Part shown: positions 7,793 through 16,769 of the stretch, one piece after another
Layout of the letters: the number at the start of each line of letters is the position of its first letter
Position numbering within the stretch: position 1 is the first letter of the stretch
Made by a program: the position numbers and the translations under genes
The notes under the pieces: model-generated
Database searches by the model: none
Seen by the model: the letters and a program-made list of their open reading frames with translations, nothing else
Told to the model about the DNA's origin: nothing
Assembly: GCA_019359395.1 (NCBI GenBank)
Contig: JAHHHK010000002.1
Span: 124,001 to 188,000, forward strand
Origin: Komarekiella atlantica HA4396-MV6
GTDB taxonomy: Bacteria > Cyanobacteriota > Cyanobacteriia > Cyanobacteriales > Nostocaceae
Length of the DNA: 64,000 nucleotides
Direction of reading: 5' to 3'

Positions 7793-9334
7793 CTAAATCT
7801 CTATGCCGCCTTTTTGCAGTTTCTTAAATGGATCTAAAACAAAGTCAATCATCCGCCTTTGGCGAATAATCACTTCAGCGGTTGCTGTCTGACCTGCGGT
7901 TAATGGAACACGTTTGTCGCCATTTTGGACATACTGCTGCTCTAAGGCGATTTCTAACTCAAAGGTTTCTATGTTTCCTGGGGATGTTTGGCTAACTTTA
8001 GAGTCTGGAGAAATCCAAGTAACTTTTCCTTCGACGATGCCATACTCTTGAAAAGGATAAGCATCAAACTTGATCTTGACTGGCATTCCTACCTGCAAAA
8101 AGCCACTATCCTGATTAGGCATATTAGCTCTGAGTAGAATTCCAACATTTTTAGGCGCAATTTGGGCAATCCTCTGACCAAGTTGTACTACCTCTCCGGC
8201 TTTCTTGGTGGGTAACTCAAAAATCACCCCATCAATAGGCGATCGCACTATTCGTTGCTGCATTTGAAGTTTTATGGAGATAATCTGGCTTTTGGCCTGA
8301 GCTATTTCTGATTGCAATACTGCAATTTTGGTTTGCAAGTCTTTTAGTTGCTCTTGACTTTTGAGTACAGCTAGTTTTCCTGCTTGTACTACGCTTTGAT
8401 AACTGCTTTGTTCTTCTTGCAGTCGGAGTTTTGCTTGCTCAATATCAGACTCCAACTGCTTAATCGTTGCTTGATAGCGATTTATCTCTTCAGTCAAGCG
8501 CAATTCTGCCTGCTTGATGTCGGATTGCGTTTTTTGATAGAGTCGTTTGCTTTCTTGTTCTTGTTTTTTGAGTTGGTCAACTTGAGTTGCAGAAACCGCA
8601 CCATTTTTCACGAGTTGGCTAAAGCGTTCGACTTGTCTTGAATCTATACTCAAAAGACTTTGAGCCGACTTCTGATCATCATGAGTGGTGGTAATTTGTT
8701 GCTGCGCCTGACTAACTAATGCTTGTTTCTCTAACTTATGTAAGTTATAGCTACTCTGTTTTGCATCCAGGTTTTGTTTTGCCTGGTTCACTTGAGATAT
8801 TTTTTCCAAAGCTTGAGATTGGTTTTGTTGCTCCTGAACGCTAAGCGTTAACTGTAGTTGGTTTTTGAGTACATCCATTTGCGCCCATTGATTTTGCAGT
8901 CCAGAGAACTTTGTCTGCGCCTGTTGTAGTTCGGTTTGCAGAATATCAGACTCAAGTTCGAGCAGAATTTGCCCTGCTGTTACTGTCTCTCCTTCTTTTA
9001 CCTTGACAGCTTTAACACTTCCGCCGACTTGAGCGTCTAATTTTTGCGTTGCGCCTTGAGGTTCTATACGTCCTCTAGCGCTTCCGGTTTCATCCACCTT
9101 TGAGAGTGTGGCCCAAGGTAAGACGATCGCAGCAAAGCCAATCAGCACATACAAAACACCACGTGTCCAAGCTCTAGGTAGAGCATCCAACAGTTCTTCA
9201 GTACCGTAATACCAATTAGTATTAGCTGCCGTAGTCTGTTTAATCTCAGGATCGTCTGTTTGCGTGGAACTTTGATACTCATCTGTCTCCCGGTTGGAAA
9301 GTTCAGATGATAGATTGCCAGATGCGTATAGCAT
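7793..9334 (-). CDS. HlyD-family periplasmic adaptor (type I/bacteriocin secretion)
   Basis: Membrane-fusion protein that joins the inner-membrane ABC exporter to an outer-membrane channel. One membrane anchor lies near residues 55-75 (GVLYVLIGFAAIVLPWATL). A lipoyl-like segment (AQVGGSVKAVKVKEGETVTAGQ) follows, then a very long coiled coil rich in Gln, Glu and Lys (about 130-350), the second half of the lipoyl domain (RIVRSPIDGVIFELPTKKAGEVV) and a beta-barrel domain to residue 500. At 513 residues it is typical for the type I secretion adaptor. The gene lies between the ABC exporter (108 bases upstream) and the PPIase (36 bases downstream). No TolC-like protein is in the window, so the outer channel must be shared. 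Confidence 0.93.
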   Translation of the reverse strand: MLYASGNLSSELSNRETDEYQSSTQTDDPEIKQTTAANTNWYYGTEELLDALPRAWTRGVLYVLIGFAAIVLPWATLSKVDETGSARGRIEPQGATQKLDAQVGGSVKAVKVKEGETVTAGQILLELESDILQTELQQAQTKFSGLQNQWAQMDVLKNQLQLTLSVQEQQNQSQALEKISQVNQAKQNLDAKQSSYNLHKLEKQALVSQAQQQITTTHDDQKSAQSLLSIDSRQVERFSQLVKNGAVSATQVDQLKKQEQESKRLYQKTQSDIKQAELRLTEEINRYQATIKQLESDIEQAKLRLQEEQSSYQSVVQAGKLAVLKSQEQLKDLQTKIAVLQSEIAQAKSQIISIKLQMQQRIVRSPIDGVIFELPTKKAGEVVQLGQRIAQIAPKNVGILLRANMPNQDSGFLQVGMPVKIKFDAYPFQEYGIVEGKVTWISPDSKVSQTSPGNIETFELEIALEQQYVQNGDKRVPLTAGQTATAEVIIRQRRMIDFVLDPFKKLQKGGIEI

Positions 9335-9442
9335 AGTTTTATTTCTCAGATAGAGGATTTCAGGCTCCTACATCAGCACAAAGCCTAGAGAGAGCAAGGG
9401 ACATAGTGGGGATGAGAATTTCCTCTTTTCTCTGCCCCAAAT

Positions 9443-12400
9443 TCAACTAACTTGAGTCAGTTGTTGTTGATTCAAATAGTAGTAATGACCTTTTTTAGTA
9501 ATTAACTCGTCGTGAGTCCCGCTTTCCACTAATACGCCGTGGTCTAAAACCAAAATCAGATCAGCATTGCGGACAGTAGAAAGGCGATGAGCAATAATTA
9601 CACTGCTGCGTCCTTTCAGAATTGTTTTGAGGTTGTTTTGAATGATCCGTTCTGATTCTGAATCTAAGTGACTAGTGGCTTCATCAAAAAGCAACAAACG
9701 CGGATCTCCCAGCAGGGCACGGGCAATGGCTAGGCGCTGACGTTGACCACCAGAGAGCATTCCGCCGCCTTCACCAATTTGGGATTCGTAACCCATTGGT
9801 AATTGCTGAATAAATTCATCTGCTCCTGCTAATTGTGCTGCTTGGATAATTTCTGCTAAAGAGACTTCAGGGTGAGCGATCGCAATATTTTCTCGAATAG
9901 TGCCACCAAATAAAAAAGTATCTTGATCAACAACACCTATTTGAGAACGGAGCGATCGCAGCGAAATACTTGTGATATCTTGCTCATCAATTAATACTTT
10001 GCCGTTTGTTGGCGGATATAAACCCAAAATCAACTTGCTGAGGGTTGTTTTTCCAGAACCACTACGTCCCACCACCGCCACCATTTGCTCAGGCTGGATT
10101 TCAAAGCTGATATTTTCCAGCACATTAGTCTCACTTTCTGGGTGATAGCGGAAAGTAACATTCTGAAAGCGAATATGACCACGAAATCTACCTAGGGACT
10201 TCCGAGGTTTATTTTGCAAGTCTTCTTCTGGTTCCGCCTCCAACACATCATTAATTCGTTCGGTGGAAATAATGATTTCCTGCAATTCATTCCACAGCAG
10301 TGAAAATCGTTGAAAAGGACTCAAGACGTTCCCTACCAACATATTGAAAGCAACCAATTGTCCAACAGTGAGTTCTCCTTGAATCACTTGCGTTGCTCCA
10401 AACCACAGTAATGCTGTGTTCACAAAGACTTCTATAACGCCACTAAGAATTTGCAGGCGGTTGCCAATCACCTGAGCATTAAAGCCTGTTTTGATCAAAT
10501 TATTCAGCAATTCCTCCCAACGCCAGCGTACTGTCTGTTCAATGGCCAATGAGCGCACAGTACGAATTCCGGTCAGAGATTCGATGAGATAGCTATTTTC
10601 TTTAGCACTGGCATTAAAAATCTCTCTGGAGATACGGCGCAAAATACTTGTGCTAGCCAGCGCCAAGATGAAAAATGGTGGCACAGTAAACAGCACGAAT
10701 AATGCCATGCGCCAGCTATACCAGAACATCATGCCCAGATAGATCACCAATGTCAGCATATCCAGCATGATGGACAGTGTTTGTCCGGTCAGGAAGCGCT
10801 GAATTTTCTGATTTTCTTGGATGCGCGAGACAATATCCCCGACATAACGCGACTCAAAATACGAAAGCGGTAAGCGGAAGGTATGTTTGATAAAACCCAC
10901 CAGTAAGGAGATACTAATCCGGTTGGCTGTGTGATCTAGCAGATATTGCCGCACTCCGTTCATGGCGATGCGGAATAAACCAAAAATGATCATCCCCACA
11001 GCGACGGCATTTAAGGTTGTAACGCTGCGTTGCACAAGTACTCGGTCTAGCAACAGTTGGGTAAATACTGGCGTTACTAGTCCAAATATTTGAATCAAGA
11101 CTGAAGCTATCAAGACTTCTAAAAGTACTGCATAGTGAGGTTTGACTAACTCAAAAAACTTCCAGAAGCTTGTACTCTCGTCTTTGGCATCCCTAAGTTG
11201 CATTGTTGGTTGCAGTAACAGTGCATAATCACTCCAACCTGCTTTAAATTCCTTGATAGTTAGAGTGCGTTGTCCGATGCCCGGATCGCCTACAATCACT
11301 TGCTTTTTCGTGATTTCATAGACAACGATGAAGTGCTTGCCTTCCCAGTGGGCGATCGCAGGTAGAGGTTGTTCTGCTAATTTATCAAGACTGGCTTTAA
11401 CTGGCCGGGTAGCAAAACCGAGGCTCTCGGCTGCCATTGCTAAGGCATGTAAAGATGCACCACTACGATTGACGTTGGTCATTTCTCGCAGGTGATTGAT
11501 ACTAAAGTGCTTGCCCCAATAGCTCCCAATCATTACTAGACAAGCAGCACCGCAGTCTGATGCACTTTGTTGGGCATAAAAAGGATAGCGCCGGGTAAGG
11601 CGTCTCCACCAATGTCCCATTTGCACTTTTGGGCTAGGAAAGTAGGGGCGTTGTTTTTTTGGCTGTTGTGGTGGTGTAATCTGCGTAGGAAAGGGGATAA
11701 TTTTCCTCTGCTGACTCAGTTGTGATGGTTGCAATCGACTCTGACGGATTTCTTGGCGAGTATTGGGAGTTGCATCCGAGTTGGTAAATAATGCTAATTC
11801 TGACCAATGTTGTAGTGCTGTTTGCCAATGCGAACTTTTCAATACATATACAACTGAGGGTTGTGTAACTTGCCAACCTTGGTGTTGAGATATCTGCATC
11901 TGGGCGGTTATAAGCTTGCACCCATCTGCATTTGAGAGTTCACCTCGATATAATAGCCACAACTGAGAATCTTGGTAAAATTCTGGCGGTAGGGAGCCAA
12001 TTTCTAGATCACGCCGCTCAAATAAAGATAATGCTTGCAAAATACCTGGTACAGATGTCGGACGTTGGGGCGAACTGTAACAATAAGTTAGCAATAAATC
12101 CCATAATTCAGCGCGATCAAAAAGGCGATCGCGAAGGCTAGGATACTTATTCAGCAAAGCTTGCAGCATTTCACCTGGAAGATAGCAAAGCTTCAACCCA
12201 TTAGAAGCCCTAGCTGTGTAAGTTTGCCACTCTTTCTCTGCAAACAGCGTCCCTTCACCAAAAGAAGCCCCTATCGTCAGAGTCGTGATCAGATTATCAG
12301 CACAATCCAAGAGCCTAACTTTACCTGCCAAAACTACGTAAATTCCAGATCTGGCTCGTTCTAATTGCCAAAACTGTTTCGCTAATGGTGGTTCAACGAT

Positions 12401-12505
12401 TTCTATCATCGTCAAACAGTTTTCTAGGTCTTTGTCTGAAAGCTGTTCACCGAAAAATGAGGCAATTTCTTTACCTAACTGATGCTTAGAAAATACGGAT
12501 AACAC
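9443..12505 (-). CDS. cNMP-like domain + C39 peptidase + ABC exporter (peptide cleavage/export)
   Basis: A 1020-residue exporter. Residues about 1-150 form a cyclic-nucleotide-binding-like fold (IYVVLAGKVRLLD, IGASFGEGTLF); the canonical phosphate-binding Arg is replaced (Q in the aligned position), so nucleotide binding is doubtful. Residues about 310-440 form a C39 peptidase with an intact triad: Cys318 in SDCGAAC, His in GKHFIVVYE and Asp in GDPGIG. Six membrane helices follow, then the ATPase with Walker A GRSGSGKTT, signature LSGGQRQR and Walker B LLLFDEATSHLD. The start is GTG 12505 behind a strong GGAGGT (12512-12517). It heads an operon with HlyD and the PPIase. The domain order recalls HetC-type exporters; the likely substrates are the two GG peptides downstream. 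Confidence 0.93.
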   Translation of the reverse strand: MLSVFSKHQLGKEIASFFGEQLSDKDLENCLTMIEIVEPPLAKQFWQLERARSGIYVVLAGKVRLLDCADNLITTLTIGASFGEGTLFAEKEWQTYTARASNGLKLCYLPGEMLQALLNKYPSLRDRLFDRAELWDLLLTYCYSSPQRPTSVPGILQALSLFERRDLEIGSLPPEFYQDSQLWLLYRGELSNADGCKLITAQMQISQHQGWQVTQPSVVYVLKSSHWQTALQHWSELALFTNSDATPNTRQEIRQSRLQPSQLSQQRKIIPFPTQITPPQQPKKQRPYFPSPKVQMGHWWRRLTRRYPFYAQQSASDCGAACLVMIGSYWGKHFSINHLREMTNVNRSGASLHALAMAAESLGFATRPVKASLDKLAEQPLPAIAHWEGKHFIVVYEITKKQVIVGDPGIGQRTLTIKEFKAGWSDYALLLQPTMQLRDAKDESTSFWKFFELVKPHYAVLLEVLIASVLIQIFGLVTPVFTQLLLDRVLVQRSVTTLNAVAVGMIIFGLFRIAMNGVRQYLLDHTANRISISLLVGFIKHTFRLPLSYFESRYVGDIVSRIQENQKIQRFLTGQTLSIMLDMLTLVIYLGMMFWYSWRMALFVLFTVPPFFILALASTSILRRISREIFNASAKENSYLIESLTGIRTVRSLAIEQTVRWRWEELLNNLIKTGFNAQVIGNRLQILSGVIEVFVNTALLWFGATQVIQGELTVGQLVAFNMLVGNVLSPFQRFSLLWNELQEIIISTERINDVLEAEPEEDLQNKPRKSLGRFRGHIRFQNVTFRYHPESETNVLENISFEIQPEQMVAVVGRSGSGKTTLSKLILGLYPPTNGKVLIDEQDITSISLRSLRSQIGVVDQDTFLFGGTIRENIAIAHPEVSLAEIIQAAQLAGADEFIQQLPMGYESQIGEGGGMLSGGQRQRLAIARALLGDPRLLLFDEATSHLDSESERIIQNNLKTILKGRSSVIIAHRLSTVRNADLILVLDHGVLVESGTHDELITKKGHYYYLNQQQLTQVS

Positions 12506-13967
12506 TTACTTACCTCCAAGAACGCACTATAAAAAATCCTGATCCCGGCTCAATTTTGGCTAAGGGTCAAATTTTAGCCTTTCCCCTTTACCCTTTAACC
12601 AGTTCCGTGGGTTTAAGTCCCCCGGTTCTATAACCGATAAGCTTGAGGTCTGTCTTACAAAGTTGAGCCATTCTTTAAGCGGGTTAAGAGACTTGTGCGT
12701 TAGCGTAGCGATAGCGACGCAGGAGCGTCACTGGCGTTCCTTGCGGAGGGAAACCCTAAGCGAAGTTTGGATGCCTGCGGCAACGTCTTCGACGAACGGA
12801 TAGCGCAGCGAAGCGCGAGTCTTTGCCCTAAGCGTAGCTATGCCGCAGGCTTTACGAGACGCTCCGCGTAGCTTGCTTCCCGCAGGGTACGCAGCGCTGG
12901 CTCGACTTTGCGCTAAATCCCCATTAGAATTTTCCCAGACCACAAAGAAGATAAAAAGTGCTTATAAGGGAAAGTGCACCCAACGCCGCCTAGGAATGCA
13001 AACATCTCGCCTTTGCTCCAGAGAAATCATCAATGCAGAACAAACACTTCCCGCATCTGTGTTTTTCTGGGGTGCATAGGTTATTTAAGAATTTGCAGAA
13101 TTCAGATTAGCTAGCTTGCATTAGCTATCAGGAGTTACAAGGTTTCCCACGTCAATGCAAGCGGTTAATTCAGAAATTCCTCGTTATTAAGGGATCGGGG
13201 AGATTTTTGAGCCAAAATTTTGTAAGTAGTGGCTGGAGTATAGTCAAGTCCCTCAAACAAGCTTTGTAGCTTACTAAAGCTTGCTTTCTTACAGCTTGAT
13301 TATCAGCAAGAGTAAGTGTCATAATTGTAACCAGTTTTGTTAATGGAAAAACGCAGAAGCATGAAGCTGTCGTATCTAAATCGTGAAGTCCTCATAGACC
13401 GAGATTTCAGATATAGATGCACAGCAAGTTAGTCTACAAAGGTTAACTCTGTAGTCATCTAACACAAAACTAAAGCTGGGATTTTCCCCTTGGCATTTTG
13501 GGAGTCAAGGGGAGAGACTCCCGGTTGAATTTATAACTTAGCTTCTACTCTCTGCTATTTTGGGAATCTAGAGCGTAGATCTAAGTTTATTGAGATGGCA
13601 TTTAGTTAATTTTTGAAACAAATCCTCTATTTTAAATAAACATCACAGTCATATCATCTAAAAGCAATACCATGTCACTCTTGGAAGAACGCAGACTTTG
13701 GGGAGCTGAGGTCAGGGGCAAGTGTGACACCAGATAAATGAACCGACTAACCGTAAAAGGGAATCTTTGAAAGAGAAAATTGCAAACTCAGTGTTATTTG
13801 AACACTGTTTTATTACCTGCTATAAGTATATTGTAAAATTAGAGACAGTTTGTCAAGGCTTTATCCTCTTAATATCAATAATTTATATTAACTTTACTAA
13901 AACTTTAATTTGTGTATTGTAGCAAGTACCCGTTTTGTGCATGTTTCCCAAATCCAGTCAGCAGCGT
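12506..13967. other. Long gap without a gene; repeat-rich left part
   Basis: No protein gene is convincing over almost 1.5 kb. The left part (about 12600-12910) is GC-rich repeats. A stretch at about 12603-12640 (GTGGGTTTAAGTCCCCCGGT and following) looks like the structured end of a cyanobacterial mobile element, but no transposase is attached. The right part is AT-rich and probably carries the promoter of the GTG-started exporter gene at its left edge. No tRNA-like fold was recognised. Confidence 0.4.
12690..12910. repeat. GC-rich cyanobacterial short dispersed repeat cluster
   Basis: A patchwork of overlapping palindromes built on GCGTAGC, GCGATAGCG and GACGCTCC. A 32-base segment here (12825-12856, starting GCCCTAAGCGTAGC) recurs exactly at 41226-41257. 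Related fragments occur at about 20000-20032, 22484-22508 and 50460-50520. Short open frames across it on both strands are artefacts of composition. Confidence 0.7.
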
Positions 13968-14270
13968 TCATCTATTTATGGGAGTTTTTGTATTCCATAC
14001 TTGCTCAAATTCTATTTTGGTAATTTCAAACTCTTGTATATCGTCTTCACCTATGCGTTGGTCGCACAACATGCCGTAATTATCAGAAAAATGGCTGCCA
14101 TCATAAGATAATACGTTTCCATTTTCGTAAACCTCTATTTGTCTAATTGCATGTAAATTATGACCAATTTCCATAAAATAGGTGCTAGTACCCCAAGTAT
14201 CAAACTCACCTACAAAAGATTCATCCCAGACCCATTTGCAATATTTCTTTGCCTTTTGTGATAAAGACAT
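13968..14270 (-). CDS. Small hypothetical protein, DUF6881-like
   Basis: A 100-residue soluble protein. I start it at ATG 14270 (MSLSQKAKKYCKWVWDESF) because AAGGAG stands about 9 bases upstream; an in-frame ATG at 14369 would add 33 poorly compositional residues. The middle (HAIRQIEVYENGNVLSYDG) and the C-terminus (FEITKIEFEQVWN) resemble the small DUF6881-type immunity/hypothetical proteins, a recollection that a profile search should test. It is isolated between two gaps, with no operon partner. Function is unknown. Confidence 0.6.
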   Translation of the reverse strand: MSLSQKAKKYCKWVWDESFVGEFDTWGTSTYFMEIGHNLHAIRQIEVYENGNVLSYDGSHFSDNYGMLCDQRIGEDDIQEFEITKIEFEQVWNTKTPINR

Positions 14271-14668
14271 AATTGATTTACTCCTTTGAGAAATTGTTGT
14301 TTCAAGCCAATACTTATAGGATAAGCACTCTTCACCTTCGTTGTGATTTGAGCAAAGGGTATCAAACATGCATCCCTTTCCCCTTTAACTGAGAAGTATT
14401 GGTTCTCAAGCTACTTTGCAAGAATATAGATTTCGTAAGTCTAGACGAGTGTACTTTAAAAATTAAATATAGAAAAGTGCTCTTGCTAGGCGGCACACTA
14501 CCAGAAGTTAAAGCCTACAAATTTAACTTTAACGCGTTTAGATTTGCTTCCCAATACTTCTGTGGGAAGAGGTAAGGATTAAAAGAAAAAAAGCAAACAT
14601 TTTACCTTTGACCGAACCGTATTGATTTGCCTCCCTTTTTTTAAACTATGAGTAAGCAAAGTTTAAGA
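14271..14668. other. Gap, nothing recognised
   Basis: AT-rich sequence between two minus-strand genes. The string CCCAATACTTCTG-like occurs in related forms near 14385 and 14550, suggesting a degenerate repeat, but no gene, terminator or promoter could be defined. Confidence 0.3.
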
Positions 14669-15058
14669 TTAAGCCCTCTTTTCGCTACCAGCTAATTCTC
14701 TGGGTTCATAGTGACGGCAACCATTACACGGCCCGTCGGGGTTGACAGCACAACGGATATAGCCAGATCGGGCATTAAATTTACAGCTGATGTCACCAAT
14801 CAGATAACCTACTCCTTCGAGATAGTAGCGATCGCTTTCAACAACTCTGTGCCGTACCTGCACCACTGGTAAATTCATGGCTGCTTGCCTCATGCGTACG
14901 CGTGTCCGCATACGGGTTTTACGAATTACCCATAAGGAGAACAGGGAAGGTAAAAAACCAACGGCAATTACCAAAAGTGTCTTAAACACCTTCTTTTTAC
15001 CTCTTTTGTGCGCTGATTGATTGTCCTTGATGTTGCATGGTACTTTACAAGAGTGCAA
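14669..15058 (-). CDS. DUF6464-like cyanobacterial membrane protein
   Basis: One membrane segment (VFKTLLVIAVGFLPSLFSLWVI) is followed by a basic stretch (RKTRMRTRVRMRQ) and a conserved cysteine-bearing C-terminal domain: GYLIGDISCKFNARSGYIRC, then NPDGPCNGCRHYEP. The C-x(14+)-C-x-x-C-x-x-C pattern suggests a metal-binding or disulfide fold. I recall this as the DUF6464 family, found widely in cyanobacteria; its function is unknown. The start is uncertain: TTG at 15058 gives 129 residues, while an in-frame GTG just before the membrane helix is an alternative with an AGAGG upstream. Confidence 0.7.
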   Translation of the reverse strand: MHSCKVPCNIKDNQSAHKRGKKKVFKTLLVIAVGFLPSLFSLWVIRKTRMRTRVRMRQAAMNLPVVQVRHRVVESDRYYLEGVGYLIGDISCKFNARSGYIRCAVNPDGPCNGCRHYEPRELAGSEKRA

Positions 15059-15225
15059 ATCTTAGAACAATTCCACCTTTTTGCTACCACAGTGGTTGCA
15101 AATGGCAGCAGTGTAGCATCTAGGAATTCTAATCAAGAAATACCTTCTGCCACTTCAATCAGCATAACTGTTACAACCCAAGGGATGAGCGATTATCGAA
15201 TATTGATAATTTTAAGATTTGTTGA

Positions 15226-15708
15226 TTAGCGCCCTTTTAAGTCAGCGCCTTGTGTCAGTCTCAGCCCCACCTTGTTTTTTCTGTGTTGCTGTGATGCTAA
15301 TCTTTTTTTTGTTTGCTGACGTAGTTGGTGTGCTAGCAATCCTGCTTCCCTTTCTGCTCGAAATAAATCAACTTTTCGCATTGTGAGGATAAATGATTCG
15401 TCAGGCTTTTGTTTTACACAAGGAACACCAACCACGAAATACTGACAGATATTGTTGCATAGTTCCTCCTTCACTAATGGGTATTGAGTCTTGAGTGTGC
15501 TAGCTATTGTCTTCAATTCCAATATTGCCCCTTCTAACTCCTTTGCCATTTGGTTGATACGTTCAGTTTGTGCTACTAGACGCTCCCAATCACTAATAAT
15601 CTTTTCTTGTTGAGGTTGTAGTGGCACTATAGCAGTAGTCACAGTCGCAGGCTGTAACAGGGATTTAAGCGAGATGAGATTTTTATAATTATCTTGGATT
15701 TTTTTCAT
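15226..15708 (-). CDS. Hypothetical protein with a helical coiled-coil-like middle
   Basis: A 160-residue protein not recognised. ATG 15708 (MKKIQDNYKNLISLKS) is chosen because AGAGGA lies just upstream; the frame is open further to 15837 with other ATGs lacking ribosome sites. Residues about 35-75 are helical and heptad-like (IISDWERLVAQTERINQMAKELEGAILELK). A middle segment has three cysteines (LCNNICQYFVVGVPC) and the C-terminus is strongly basic (QQTKKRLASQQHRKNK), compatible with nucleic-acid contact. It is isolated on the minus strand. No function is assigned. Confidence 0.5.
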   Translation of the reverse strand: MKKIQDNYKNLISLKSLLQPATVTTAIVPLQPQQEKIISDWERLVAQTERINQMAKELEGAILELKTIASTLKTQYPLVKEELCNNICQYFVVGVPCVKQKPDESFILTMRKVDLFRAEREAGLLAHQLRQQTKKRLASQQHRKNKVGLRLTQGADLKGR

Positions 15709-15991
15709 AGTTCCTCTGGCAAGGCTACTTAACTTGTAAGGCATTTTAGCAGCAAAATAGTATTTTTGTACTATAAAAGAAGTTTTTGTCTGAAAAACCT
15801 GGCCTTGCTTGAGGTTCAAGATGATAATTATAGACACTGAGTGATTTAGCGATCGCCTGTTCGCCTACCAAAACAGATAGTAGATAAATAAATTTTATTT
15901 ATAAGTATACTTACTGGTGTAAAATAAAACACATAAAACAATATTCCCGGCTTCTCAAAGAAGCTGGGAATCTGAGTGAGCCGTAATGAGA

Positions 15992-16576
15992 TTAGCGATT
16001 AGTTGGATTAATAAGTTTACTCATTTCATAAACTGTATCGCTTTTATTGTAATTTTTACGCCATTGTTCAAGATGATTTATCGATATTGATTTAGTTACG
16101 ACATTTACACCATTTCCACGCCAAGCTATTTCTGAATCTGTTGTAAAAACCCCACATTCTAGTTGCTCAAGCCTCATATTCCAATATTGGCTAAATCGGC
16201 TTTTTAAAGTAATAACTTGTTCAAATACCTTGTTTCTGTGCTTATTTCTTCTTTTTCTTTCTGTTGCTCCTGTTGCTTCTGTATCAATAAATTTAGTTTC
16301 AATTAAAAACAGACTACCCTTAAATGTGAGGTACACAAAATCACATTTACCTAAATCTGTATAATCAGCAATTGGAGATTTTTCAAATAACAACAGTTCA
16401 GCACATGAAGGAAACAAATCTTTCATGTTTAAAAATAAATAAGCTTGTAATAAAAGTTCCTTATCATAAGGAAACACGATTACCCCCTCAAAGAATTTTT
16501 TAATGTCTTCCTGAGTTTGAGGTTGAATTTTTCTACAATACGAAACAAATTTATTTAGCTCATTTACGGTCATCAA
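15992..16576 (-). CDS. Hypothetical protein with a PD-(D/E)XK nuclease-like core
   Basis: A 194-residue protein. The central segment reads GKCDFVYLTFKGSLFLIETK: an Asp followed about 13 residues later by E-x-K at the end of a beta strand, as in the PD-(D/E)XK nuclease/VRR/DUF fold. An upstream Glu (CAELLLFEKS) could complete the metal site. The rest is mixed alpha/beta with a basic patch (ATERKRRNKHRNK). No methyltransferase, helicase or toxin partner is adjacent, so restriction or defence roles cannot be inferred from context. Nuclease activity is an inference from the motif alone; the fold call should be tested by profile or structure search. Confidence 0.55.
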   Translation of the reverse strand: MMTVNELNKFVSYCRKIQPQTQEDIKKFFEGVIVFPYDKELLLQAYLFLNMKDLFPSCAELLLFEKSPIADYTDLGKCDFVYLTFKGSLFLIETKFIDTEATGATERKRRNKHRNKVFEQVITLKSRFSQYWNMRLEQLECGVFTTDSEIAWRGNGVNVVTKSISINHLEQWRKNYNKSDTVYEMSKLINPTNR

Positions 16577-16769
16577 GTTTTAGCTCCTTCCCCAGTCGCC
16601 GTCCATACGGTCATAGCATAAAAATATACTGCAATCTCACGGAAAATATCATCCGCAGAAGTAACTAAAAAAACTTTTGTCTTTCTAAGTACTAAGGTTA
16701 TCTACTGTTGACAGTTAAGTAAAACTGATATCAAGCTATTTGTATTACTAATACTTTTATTCCTTAGCC

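Noticed and set aside
9443-12505. Naming the exporter hetC
   Set aside because: The domain order is similar, but no heterocyst genes (hetP, hetR, devBCA) are adjacent and linked GG peptides favour a peptide exporter.
12600-12680. tRNA-like or group I-like fold near GTGGGTTTAAGTCCCCC
   Set aside because: No cloverleaf with the T-loop consensus could be built; more likely the end of a mobile element or a dispersed repeat, but no transposase is near.
12728-13079. Open frames on both strands in the gap
   Set aside because: They read through GC-rich palindromic repeats, overlap each other and have no ribosome sites or protein-like composition.
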